DNA of 7,397 nt from Acidobacteriota bacterium (GCA_017860085.1 JAFNAJ010000122.1:1-7397), one strand, 5' to 3'. Numbered from the stretch's first letter, positions 1-6,686 are shown. Numbers and translations: made by a program. The notes: generated by a model not told the origin, from the letters alone.

Positions 1-480
1 GGCGAGGGCGGGCACGAAGAAGAAGACCTGCCAATCGTTGAGTTCGTCGGGGCCGACAGCGTGCTCCAAGGGTTCGAGGCGCACGCGGACATTCAGGTTG
101 GGAGCGGGTTCGCCGTGGACGTCAGTCTCGACTACGTGCGGGGTGAGCTCAAGGCTGACGCGACACCGCTTCCCAGGATCCCGCCGTTCAGGTTCCTGGT
201 GGGGCCCCGCTATCAGCACGGTGGGCTGCAGGTGGGGGCCGACGTGTCGTTCGTGGCCGACCAGGACCGCGTCGGCACCAACGAGACACCGACTGACGGC
301 TACGGGTTGCTCAAGCTCTTCGGCGCCTACTCGTTTGCAGCGGGCGGGATGACGCACACGGTGACCCTGCGGCTCGACAACGCCACCAACGAGCTCTACC
401 GAAACCACCTTTCGTACATCAAAGACCAGGTTCCGGAGATGGGCCGGAGCTTCAAGGTCGTCTACGGCGTCAACTTCTGA
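1..480 (+). CDS. TonB-dependent outer-membrane receptor, C-terminal part (5' end outside window)
   Basis: The frame is open from base 1 and ends at TGA 478-480, giving 159 visible residues; the start lies upstream of the window. The sequence alternates polar and hydrophobic residues as in beta-strands. It ends with a typical TonB-dependent receptor finish: LDNATNELYRNHLSYIKD, then PEMGRSFKVVYGVNF with the terminal Phe that outer-membrane barrels use for BAM-dependent assembly. The role would be energised uptake of a scarce ligand across the outer membrane. The YRNHLSYIKD...PEMGR ending resembles receptors of the ZnuD-like zinc/heme group, and the first visible residues (GEGGHEEEDLP) are an acidic, His-containing stretch that could be a metal-binding loop. 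The ligand is an inference; the barrel C-terminus is well supported. Plug domain and TonB box are not visible. Confidence 0.85.
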   Translation, partial: GEGGHEEEDLPIVEFVGADSVLQGFEAHADIQVGSGFAVDVSLDYVRGELKADATPLPRIPPFRFLVGPRYQHGGLQVGADVSFVADQDRVGTNETPTDGYGLLKLFGAYSFAAGGMTHTVTLRLDNATNELYRNHLSYIKDQVPEMGRSFKVVYGVNF

Positions 481-531
481 ACCCCGAGCTCACGTGCGTT
501 GAACGCCTGTTGGAGTCGCAGGGGAGGCGCC

Positions 532-551
532 GGCCGGCCTGAAGGCCGGCC
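532..551. terminator. Perfect 8-bp GC hairpin, possible terminator of the receptor gene
   Basis: Bases 532-539 (GGCCGGCC) pair perfectly with 544-551 around a TGAA loop, 52 bases after the receptor stop. No T-run follows (the next bases are CGTCGATCT), so it is not a classical intrinsic terminator. It could be a weak terminator, an mRNA-stabilising hairpin, or a structure in the leader of the next gene, whose start is 26 bases downstream. The rest of the 481-577 gap shows no convincing promoter. Confidence 0.35.
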
Positions 552-577
552 CGTCGATCTCCGGTCCCTGCGGTAAG

Positions 578-1606
578 ATGATCGCGGCCATGCCGCTCGA
601 GTTGCAGGAACGGGTCCGCGCGCGACACGCACTGGATGGCTTGCCCACGGTCGCGCTGCTGGTGCAGCCGACGCCCGTGCACGAGATGGCCGCGCTGCGG
701 CAGGCGCTGGGTGCGGGACCACGCCTGCTCATCAAGCGCGACGATCTCATCGGTTTCGGGTTCGGTGGCAACAAGGTGAGGAAGCTCGCGCTCGTTGCCG
801 CACGCGCCAAGGAGGAAGGCTGCGACACGCTGATGACGACCGGCGCCGTGCAGTCGAACCACGCGCGCGTCACGGCGGCGGTCGCCGCTCACCTCGGCAT
901 GCACTGCGTGCTCGTGCTGAACGGATCGCCCCCGCAGGCTCCCTCGGGCAATGCATTGCTCGACGCGTTGTTGGGTGCCGAGATCCACTACGTGGCTTCA
1001 CGCACCGAGCGCTCGGTGGCCATGGGAGCGTTGGCCGAGCGCCTGGCGGAGCGAGGACACCGCCCCTTTGTGATTCCGCTCGGCGCCTCCACGTCCCTCG
1101 GTGCCCTGGGCTACGCCCAGGCGATCGGCGAGTTGGTTGCGCAAGGCGTGGTGCCCGACGTGATCGTCCACTCGACGTCGTCTGGCGGAACGCAGGCCGG
1201 GATTCTCGCCGGCTGCGCGATCTACGACATCCACCCGCGCGTCGTCGGCATCAGCGCCGACGAGCCCCCTGAGGTGCTGGCGCCCTTCATCCGGACCCTG
1301 GTCGAGCAGATGGGTGGGCTGCTGGGCGTGCCTGGGCCCGCCCTGGCACGCGAGCTCGAGCCCGAGGTCGATGCGGCCTTCGTCGGCGCGGGCTACGGCG
1401 AGCCGACGCCGGCCTCGTGCGAGGCGCAGTCACTGGTGGCGCGCACGGAGGGCGTGTTCCTCGACCCCACGTACACGGCCAAAGCGATGGCCGGGCTGAT
1501 TGCTTACGTTCGCGAGGGACGCTTCGACGACTCGCAGACGGTGTTGTTCTGGCACACCGGCGGATTGCCTGGCTTGTTTGCCTCGACGGGACACCCGAGC
1601 CCATGA
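578..1606 (+). CDS. dcyD: D-cysteine desulfhydrase / ACC deaminase-family PLP enzyme
   Basis: A 342-residue cytoplasmic PLP enzyme of fold type II (tryptophan synthase beta-like), close to the 328-residue E. coli DcyD. Family motifs appear in order: IKRDDL (52-57), GGNKVRKL (63-70) with Lys66 as the PLP Schiff-base lysine, SNH (93-95), a Ser/Gly-rich phosphate-binding stretch STSSGGTQAG (199-208), YGEPT (273-277), DPTYTAKAM (296-304) and WHTGG (325-329). At the two positions that separate the subfamilies, ACC deaminases carry Glu and Leu (YEGK, HLGG); this protein has Thr300 and Thr327, as expected for D-cysteine desulfhydrase. The expected reaction is D-cysteine to pyruvate, sulfide and ammonia, though other D-amino acids or beta-substituted alanines are possible. 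The start is uncertain: ATG 578 gives the longest form, but ATG 590 (MPLELQ...) matches the usual family N-terminus better, and neither has a strong Shine-Dalgarno. The stop overlaps the next gene's start by ATGA. Confidence 0.85.
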   Translation: MIAAMPLELQERVRARHALDGLPTVALLVQPTPVHEMAALRQALGAGPRLLIKRDDLIGFGFGGNKVRKLALVAARAKEEGCDTLMTTGAVQSNHARVTAAVAAHLGMHCVLVLNGSPPQAPSGNALLDALLGAEIHYVASRTERSVAMGALAERLAERGHRPFVIPLGASTSLGALGYAQAIGELVAQGVVPDVIVHSTSSGGTQAGILAGCAIYDIHPRVVGISADEPPEVLAPFIRTLVEQMGGLLGVPGPALARELEPEVDAAFVGAGYGEPTPASCEAQSLVARTEGVFLDPTYTAKAMAGLIAYVREGRFDDSQTVLFWHTGGLPGLFASTGHPSP

Positions 1607-2025
1607 CGACCGAACCGAAACCCCCGATGACCCTCAGCCTTCGCTGGGACGGCGATCTTCGATTCGCGGGGAAGGCGGGCAACACGACGCTCGTGCTCGA
1701 CAGCACGTCGCAGGCAGGGCCGTCGCCGACGCAGGCGCTCGCCTTCGGCCTTGCAGGGTGCATGGGGATCGACGTGGTCAACATCCTGCTCCGAGGTCGG
1801 CACCCACTCGAGGCGCTCGACGCTACGCTCGAGGCGCGACGTGCTGATGCACAGCCCCCGCGTTTCGTTGCGTTTGCTCTGCACTTCGTCATCACGGGTG
1901 ACGTGCCGCCCGAAGCGATCGATCGCGCGATCAAGCTGTCGCGTGACAAGTACTGCTCCGTGTGGCACTCGCTGCGGCAAGACATCGACCTGACCGTCAC
2001 CTACGAGCGTATCGCCGCGCGGTGA
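1603..2025 (+). CDS. OsmC-family protein (YhfA-like thiol-dependent peroxidase/redox protein)
   Basis: A 140-residue protein, the normal length for OsmC/Ohr. The start is taken as ATG 1603 inside the ATGA overlap with the desulfhydrase, because the product then begins just before the first beta-strand (LSLRWDGDLRF); the longer open frame upstream lies in the coding sequence of the preceding gene. The two hallmark cysteines are Cys53 in LAGCMGIDVVNIL, on the central helix, and Cys118 in DKYCSVWHSL, matching the peroxidatic and resolving positions. Arg14 or Arg20 may supply the usual active-site Arg. Family members reduce organic hydroperoxides, and some react with sulfane sulfur. The family pattern P-x-E before the helix reads SPTQ (41-44) here, so the usual Glu is replaced by Gln44. 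The AGCMGIDVV context is closer to the YhfA branch than to Ohr. Translational coupling to the upstream gene points to a shared role in thiol or sulfide chemistry, which is inference. Confidence 0.85.
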   Translation: MTTEPKPPMTLSLRWDGDLRFAGKAGNTTLVLDSTSQAGPSPTQALAFGLAGCMGIDVVNILLRGRHPLEALDATLEARRADAQPPRFVAFALHFVITGDVPPEAIDRAIKLSRDKYCSVWHSLRQDIDLTVTYERIAAR

Positions 2026-2038
2026 ACCGCGCCCCGTG

Positions 2039-2043
2039 TGAGG
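2039..2043 (+). promoter_or_regulatory. Shine-Dalgarno supporting ATG 2050 as acylase start
   Basis: TGAGG ends six bases before ATG 2050. It overlaps the in-frame GTG at 2038, which has no comparable site ahead of it. This favours the ATG, which also places an Arg-Arg n-region directly at the start of a signal peptide. Confidence 0.55.
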
Positions 2044-2049
2044 CAGCCC

Positions 2050-5000
2050 ATGCGCCGATCGCCTGTTGCCGCTGCAGTGGCGGGTCTACTCCTGCTCACG
2101 CATGGCTCCGGCGCGCCCGTCGTGCGCGGCTGGGGCCTCTCGGGCTCAGCCTCCGACGCGGCACAGGCTGCCGTCGCCGCATCTGCCGACCAGGACGTTG
2201 ACGCGCTTCGCGCCGCAGCCAGGGCCGCGCTGGCGCCGGTCGACGGCGAGGTGGCCATCGACGGCCTCGTGCAGCCGGTGGAGGTGATCCGCGACCGCTG
2301 GGGGGTGCCGCACATCTACGCGAGCACGCTCGAGGACCTGTTCGTGGCCCAGGGGTTCGTCGCCGCGCAGGACCGGCTGTGGCAGCTCGAGCTCTGGAAG
2401 CGCACCGCGGAGGGCACGCTCTCGGAAGTGCTTGGTCCGGCGGCAGTGGCCCGCGACACCTTCGCACGTCTGCTGCGCTACCGGGGCGACATGGACGTTG
2501 AGTGGGCCAGCTATTCACCAGACGCGCGTCGCATCGTGTTCGCGTTCGTGCGCGGGGTCAACGCGCAGGTTGCGCACGTGCTGGCGCATCCCGAGCAACT
2601 GCCCGTCGAGTTCCAGCTCACGGGGACCCGCCCGTCACCGTGGACGCCCGAGGTGGTCATCAGCCGCATGGCCGGCTACCCGATGGCACGCAACGCGGAC
2701 TCTGAGGTGCAGCGCGCGAAGCTCGCGCAGCGCCTCGGCGTCGCCCGGGTCGCTGAGTTCATGCCGCCAGACCCTCGCGTGCCGATCACCCTTCCCGAGG
2801 GACTCGACCTCAGCGACATTACCGACGACGTGCTGCGGCTCGACGCCGCGACGGAAGAGCCGATTCGGTTCAGCGAAGACGTGTCGCATGAGCCCGGGGC
2901 GTTCGGCCTGCTTGCCCCACGTCCGCCCGTCATGCGCGATGGGCGCCAGGATGCATGGGAGTCGGTCGAAGACCGGTACGCGACGATCGGGTCGAACAAC
3001 TGGGTCGTCAACGGCTCGCTCACCACGACCGGGAAGCCTCTGCTCGCCAACGACCCACACCGGGCGCTGCAGCTGCCGTCGCTCCGCTACACGGTCCACC
3101 TCAACGGCCCGGGCTGGAATGTCATTGGTGCGGGCGAGCCGGCGCTCCCCGGGGTTGCCGCGGGCCACAACGAGACGGTGGCGTTCGGCTTCACGATTGT
3201 CGGGATCGATCAGCAGGACCTGTACGTGGAGCGGCTCGATCCGGCCAACCCAGACCAGTACCAGTACAAGGGCGCGTGGGAAACCATGCGCACGGAGCGC
3301 GAGGAGCTCCGGGTCAAGGGCGAAGCGCCGCGGACGCTCGAGCTGCGCTTCACGCGACACGGGCCGGTCGTGCACGTGGACCGCGCCAGGAACCGGGCCT
3401 ACGCCTTGAGGTGGGTGGGATCGGAGCCAGGCACCGCCGGCTACCTGGCGGCGCTTTCCCTGAACGTCGCGCGCAACTGGCGCGAGTTCCTCGCGGCGTC
3501 GGCCCGGTGGAAGGTGCCCTCGGAGAACCTCGTCTACGCGGACGTTGAGGGCAACATCGGCTGGATCGCTGCCGGCTTGGCACCGCTGCGTTCGCGCGGC
3601 AACGGTCTGCTACCGGTTCCGGGCCACGAGGGCCGCTTCGAGTGGCAGGGGTTCCTGCCGGCCTCCGAGCTTCCGCAGGCCTTCAACCCCAAGGCGGGTT
3701 TCGTCGCGACGGCCAACCACAACGTTCTGCCTCCCGGCTACCCCCACGTGCTCGGGTACGAGTGGGCGCCGGACCACCGGTTCCGGCGGATTGTCGACGT
3801 CCTCACCGCAAGGCGTGCCTTCACCCTGCAGGATTTCGAGCGCCTGCAGCACGACGAGCTGTCGATCCCGGCACGTACCATCATCGATGCGCTCAGCATC
3901 GCGACCACCGTCAGGCCGATTGGCGACCGCGACCGCGCGGCAGCCGCAGGCATGCTGACGGCGTGGGATGGCGTCCTCGATCAGCAATCGCCGGCCGCTG
4001 CGCTCTACGCGTTGTGGCTGCCACGCCTGCGGCGTGCGTTTGCCGACGCGACCATCGCGTCGGCCGACAAACCGCACGTGCCCGCACAGGTCTCCCTCGA
4101 GCGGCTCGTATCGATCCTCAGGCGCCCCGGCCCAAAGGAACTCGACGTGTTGACAGGTCCCTCCCTCGGCGAGGCTGTGGCCGAGGCCCGCGAGCGCATG
4201 GGTGACGATGTGGAGAGCTGGGCGTGGGGGCGAATCCACCGTGCCGCCTTCGAGCACAGCCTGGCCACCACGCCGGTGCGCGCCGCGGTCATGAACCTGC
4301 CCGAGGTGCCTCGTGGAGGCGACGGGAGCACGGTCAACAACACGGGCTACGCATTGCGACAAGTCCACGGCGCGTCGTTCCGCCAGGTGTTGGACCTGTC
4401 GGACTGGGATCGGTCCACGACCATCAACGTGCCGGGCGCGTCGGGTCAGCCGGGCAGCCCGTTCTACGACAACTGGCTGCCGCGCTGGGCGGCTGGCCAG
4501 TATCACCCCTTGGTGTTCTCCCGCGAGGCCGTGGAGCGGTTCGCCGCGGCGCGCCTCTGGTTGCGACCGAGCGACTGGACCGACCCGATGCCAGCGGCCG
4601 CTGCTGCAGCAGAGGCTCCGCCGGTCCTTCCCGACTTCCTGGGCTCGCTCGTCAACTACGAACGCCAGGGGGAACGCATCGCGGCCTGCATGCGCGAGCC
4701 CGGCAGCGATGTCGTCATGGGCGCTCGCCGCGTGCCCCGGACGTTCGTCTGGGTGATCGAGCGCGACCAGGCGCGCCAACTCGGGTCGGTGCCTGGCTCG
4801 TGCGATCCCACGTGGTCGCCCGACGGCTCGCGCCTCGCCGCGGTGACGAGCAACGGCCTGTGGACCTACTCGCCGACGCTCGAAGACCCTCGGCAGCTGG
4901 CGGAGGCGCACCTGCCACGAGAGCCCAAGGGCGAGTTCGACTACACGGCGTTCGCCAAGCCCCGCTGGTCGCCTGACGGCCTGCGCATCGCCTACCTCGT

Positions 5001-5151
5001 CACGAATGGCGCCACGTCGTGGGTGGAAGTGGTGGAAGTCGCCACGGGCCGTCCCCTGCACCGTTCGGCCAAAGACACCTACTCGTTCGAGTGGACGACC
5101 GACCCGCGCGTCATCAAGGTTGGTCTGACGCCTGTTCGCCTTCCTCGCTGA
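2050..5151 (+). CDS. Exported penicillin acylase-family Ntn-hydrolase with C-terminal WSPDG-repeat extension
   Basis: 1033 residues from ATG 2050 (four more from GTG 2038). A signal peptide (MRRSPVAAAVAGLLLL, no lipobox Cys) points to the periplasm or beyond. The alpha-chain motifs RDRWGVPHI (81-89) and AQDRLWQLE (106-114) follow. The autoprocessing site is Gly314/Ser315 in IGSNNWVVNG, so Ser315 would become the N-terminal nucleophile of the beta chain. Further family signatures are LANDPH, LPGVAAGHNE (His373), ATANHN with Asn556 (beta-chain residue 242, matching the oxyanion Asn241 of penicillin G acylase) and the ending PGASGQPGSPFYDNW (795-809). The acylase fold should end near residue 840. 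E. coli penicillin acylase precursor is about 846 residues, so about 190 are extra: an Ala/Pro linker (from about 847), then TolB/PD40-like blades with WSPDG at 922-926 and 973-977 and a degraded third Trp at 1015. The reaction is amide hydrolysis; the substrate (beta-lactam, acyl-homoserine lactone, N-acyl amino acid or lipopeptide) cannot be read from sequence. It lies 24 bases after the OsmC gene. Confidence 0.9.
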   Translation: MRRSPVAAAVAGLLLLTHGSGAPVVRGWGLSGSASDAAQAAVAASADQDVDALRAAARAALAPVDGEVAIDGLVQPVEVIRDRWGVPHIYASTLEDLFVAQGFVAAQDRLWQLELWKRTAEGTLSEVLGPAAVARDTFARLLRYRGDMDVEWASYSPDARRIVFAFVRGVNAQVAHVLAHPEQLPVEFQLTGTRPSPWTPEVVISRMAGYPMARNADSEVQRAKLAQRLGVARVAEFMPPDPRVPITLPEGLDLSDITDDVLRLDAATEEPIRFSEDVSHEPGAFGLLAPRPPVMRDGRQDAWESVEDRYATIGSNNWVVNGSLTTTGKPLLANDPHRALQLPSLRYTVHLNGPGWNVIGAGEPALPGVAAGHNETVAFGFTIVGIDQQDLYVERLDPANPDQYQYKGAWETMRTEREELRVKGEAPRTLELRFTRHGPVVHVDRARNRAYALRWVGSEPGTAGYLAALSLNVARNWREFLAASARWKVPSENLVYADVEGNIGWIAAGLAPLRSRGNGLLPVPGHEGRFEWQGFLPASELPQAFNPKAGFVATANHNVLPPGYPHVLGYEWAPDHRFRRIVDVLTARRAFTLQDFERLQHDELSIPARTIIDALSIATTVRPIGDRDRAAAAGMLTAWDGVLDQQSPAAALYALWLPRLRRAFADATIASADKPHVPAQVSLERLVSILRRPGPKELDVLTGPSLGEAVAEARERMGDDVESWAWGRIHRAAFEHSLATTPVRAAVMNLPEVPRGGDGSTVNNTGYALRQVHGASFRQVLDLSDWDRSTTINVPGASGQPGSPFYDNWLPRWAAGQYHPLVFSREAVERFAAARLWLRPSDWTDPMPAAAAAAEAPPVLPDFLGSLVNYERQGERIAACMREPGSDVVMGARRVPRTFVWVIERDQARQLGSVPGSCDPTWSPDGSRLAAVTSNGLWTYSPTLEDPRQLAEAHLPREPKGEFDYTAFAKPRWSPDGLRIAYLVTNGATSWVEVVEVATGRPLHRSAKDTYSFEWTTDPRVIKVGLTPVRLPR

Positions 5152-5163
5152 CCGTCGGCGCCG

Positions 5164-6219
5164 ATGGCCCGCCGCGCGTACATCGACTGGCTTCGCGGTC
5201 TCGCGGTCGTAGTCATGATCCTCGCGCACACGAGCGATTCGTGGACGCGACTGGCCGACCGCAGCACGCGCGCCTACGACCTGGTCGTCAAGATCTCGGG
5301 AATGGCGGCGCCACTTTTCCTGTTTCTGGCCGGAGTCTCGGTGGTGCTCGCCGCAGGCGGCAAGGCGCGCAGGACCGGCGATGTCGCAGCCGCCGCGGCC
5401 GCCGTGCGTCGCCGGGGCTGGCAGATCTTCGGACTGGCGTTCCTGTTCCGCCTGCAGGCGATGGTGATCGGCTGGGGGCGCCTGGCTGGCCTGCTGAAGG
5501 TCGACATCCTGAACGTGATGGGGCCGTCCATGGTTGGCGCAGCGGCGCTGTGGGGCGTGTCGACCCGGCCACGCGTTCGCATCGCGCTGCTCGCATCGGC
5601 GGCGTGCGCGTTCTCACTGCTGTCCCCGATTATCCGCGGCTGGTCCTGGCTTGGTGTGCTCCCCGACCCCTTGGAGTGGTACTTCCGTCCGCCGCCCGGC
5701 AGGAGCTGGTTCACGTTCTTTCCCTGGGCGGGGTTGCTTCTTGCCGGTGCCGTCATCGGCGTCGTGATCGACAGCACCAGGAACGATGCGCAGGAGGCCC
5801 GCGCGAACCGCTGGCTGCTCGTCGGGGGCGCGGCGCTCGTCGTGACCGCTCTGGTTGGTTCGCGGTACCCGTCCCTCTATGCTCACAGCAGCTTCTGGAC
5901 GACATCGCCCAGCTACTTCTTCCTTCGCATCGGCCTGATGTCGGCCATGATCGGAGCGGCGTATTTCCTCGCCAGGTGGTGGCCGCCGCGCCCGTCGAGC
6001 GCGATGCTCGAGTTCGGCCACAGCTCGCTCTTCGTGTACTGGATTCACGTCGAACTGGTGTACAGCTGGATCAGCTACCCGCTGCGCAAGAGCCTCCCGC
6101 TAGGCTGGGCGCTGGCGGCCTTCGCCCTCTTCACGTGGGCGATGCTGTGGATGTCGCGCAAGAAGACAGCGTTCGTCTCGCGTCGCGCGCAGCGGAGGGC
6201 GCGGTCCAGGCCGGTCTAG
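5164..6219 (+). CDS. Polytopic membrane acyltransferase, DUF1624/HGSNAT-like
   Basis: A 351-residue integral membrane protein with about ten hydrophobic helices (roughly residues 10-24, 43-64, 86-103, 118-133, 139-156, 183-203, 215-231, 250-270, 285-301, 311-330) and a basic C-terminal tail. It opens with the family signature RAYIDWLRGLAVVVMILAHT; Asp8, Arg11 and His22 match the conserved N-terminal D-x-L-R-G...H block, whose His is the proposed acyl-carrying or active residue in heparan-alpha-glucosaminide N-acetyltransferase. Other typical segments are LKVDILNVMG (111-120), FPWAGLLLAG (186-195) and GHSSLFVYWIHVELVY (285-300). Such proteins are thought to pass an acyl group from a cytoplasmic acyl-CoA to a substrate on the other side of the membrane; most bacterial members have no proven substrate. 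ATG 5164 is 12 bases after the acylase stop, without a strong Shine-Dalgarno, so co-transcription or coupling is likely. Its TAG stop overlaps the stop of the convergent alkyltransferase gene. Confidence 0.8.
   Translation: MARRAYIDWLRGLAVVVMILAHTSDSWTRLADRSTRAYDLVVKISGMAAPLFLFLAGVSVVLAAGGKARRTGDVAAAAAAVRRRGWQIFGLAFLFRLQAMVIGWGRLAGLLKVDILNVMGPSMVGAAALWGVSTRPRVRIALLASAACAFSLLSPIIRGWSWLGVLPDPLEWYFRPPPGRSWFTFFPWAGLLLAGAVIGVVIDSTRNDAQEARANRWLLVGGAALVVTALVGSRYPSLYAHSSFWTTSPSYFFLRIGLMSAMIGAAYFLARWWPPRPSSAMLEFGHSSLFVYWIHVELVYSWISYPLRKSLPLGWALAAFALFTWAMLWMSRKKTAFVSRRAQRRARSRPV
6216..6219. other. Shared palindromic CTAG holding the stop codons of two convergent genes
   Basis: CTAG is its own reverse complement. 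Bases 6217-6219 read TAG for the + strand acyltransferase, and 6218-6216 read TAG on the - strand for the alkyltransferase. The two reading frames therefore overlap tail to tail by four bases, leaving no intergenic room for a terminator. Confidence 0.95.
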
Positions 6220-6686
6220 GCCCGTCGCTCCAGCTCCAGCAGGAACCGCTTGACGTCGAGGCCGCCTCCGTAGCCAGTGAGGGATCCGTCGCTGCCAATC
6301 ACCCGGTGGCACGGGATGATGATGGGGATGGGGTTGCGGCCGTTTGCGAGACCGACGGCACGCACCGCTGACGGTTTGCCAATCGCGATGGCGATGTCAC
6401 GGTAGCTGGCCGTGGCGCCATACGGGATCTCGAGCAGCGCGTCCCACACGCGGTGCTGGAACGGCGTGCCGGCGGGCGCGAGGGCGAGGGAAAACGTGTG
6501 AAGGTCTCCTGCGAAGTAGGCTCGTAGCTGGCGCAGGGCCTCGGCGAACGGCGCCGCATCGCGCTGCCACGCTGGATCAGGTTGGCGCATGCTTCGTCCC
6601 GATGGGAGATCCAGCAACGTCAGGGCGTGGCCGTCTCCGGCCAGGCGAAGGCGGCCGATCGGGCTGTCGCATTCCGTGTAGTACAC
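6216..6686 (-). CDS. ogt: Methylated-DNA--[protein]-cysteine S-methyltransferase (O6-alkylguanine repair)
   Basis: A 156-residue suicide DNA-repair protein that transfers the alkyl group from O6-alkylguanine (and O4-alkylthymine) in DNA to its own cysteine. The active-site motif IPCHRV is at 124-129, with acceptor Cys126. The DNA-binding half shows FQHRVWDALLEIPYG (76-90), SYRDIA (94-99) with the conserved Tyr95, and AVRAVGLANGRNPIPI (107-122) with Arg109 as the likely arginine finger that fills the flipped-base gap. The C-terminus GSLTGYGGGLDVKRFLL is typical. It is slightly shorter than E. coli Ogt (171) and lacks the Ada N-terminal zinc domain, so it is a stand-alone Ogt-type enzyme. The start is GTG 6686-6684, with GAGAGGG four bases upstream. 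It follows the TPR gene after nine bases on the same strand, so the two are probably co-transcribed. No adaptive-response regulator is visible. Confidence 0.93.
   Translation of the reverse strand: MYYTECDSPIGRLRLAGDGHALTLLDLPSGRSMRQPDPAWQRDAAPFAEALRQLRAYFAGDLHTFSLALAPAGTPFQHRVWDALLEIPYGATASYRDIAIAIGKPSAVRAVGLANGRNPIPIIIPCHRVIGSDGSLTGYGGGLDVKRFLLELERRA

Noticed and set aside
1417..1602. A longer N-terminus for the OsmC protein beginning at ATG 1417
   Set aside because: The extra 62 codons overlap conserved desulfhydrase motifs and translate to non-family sequence. Starting at ATG 1603 gives the standard OsmC length.
2432..3409. A 325-codon + strand open frame inside the acylase gene in another frame
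   Set aside because: The product is Ser/Arg/Thr-rich without motifs and overlaps the strongly supported acylase catalytic region, so it is a shadow of GC-rich coding sequence.
4591..4620. Ala-rich GC repeat in the acylase gene as a possible frameshift or insertion scar
   Set aside because: The frame stays open and coherent on both sides, and an Ala/Pro linker between domains is a sufficient explanation.
5022..5039. Short tandem repeat GTGGAAGTG GTGGAAGTC
   Set aside because: It simply encodes Val-Glu-Val-Val-Glu-Val in a beta-strand of the acylase extension, with only two copies.
3610..5229. A 539-codon open frame on the - strand opposite the acylase gene
   Set aside because: Its translation is Arg/Gly/His-rich low-complexity sequence with no recognisable domain. 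It mirrors the acylase codons, whose GC-rich third positions suppress stops on the other strand.
5019..6371. A 450-codon + strand open frame overlapping the membrane acyltransferase and the alkyltransferase
   Set aside because: It runs out of frame through two well-recognised genes on opposite strands and has no domain signal.
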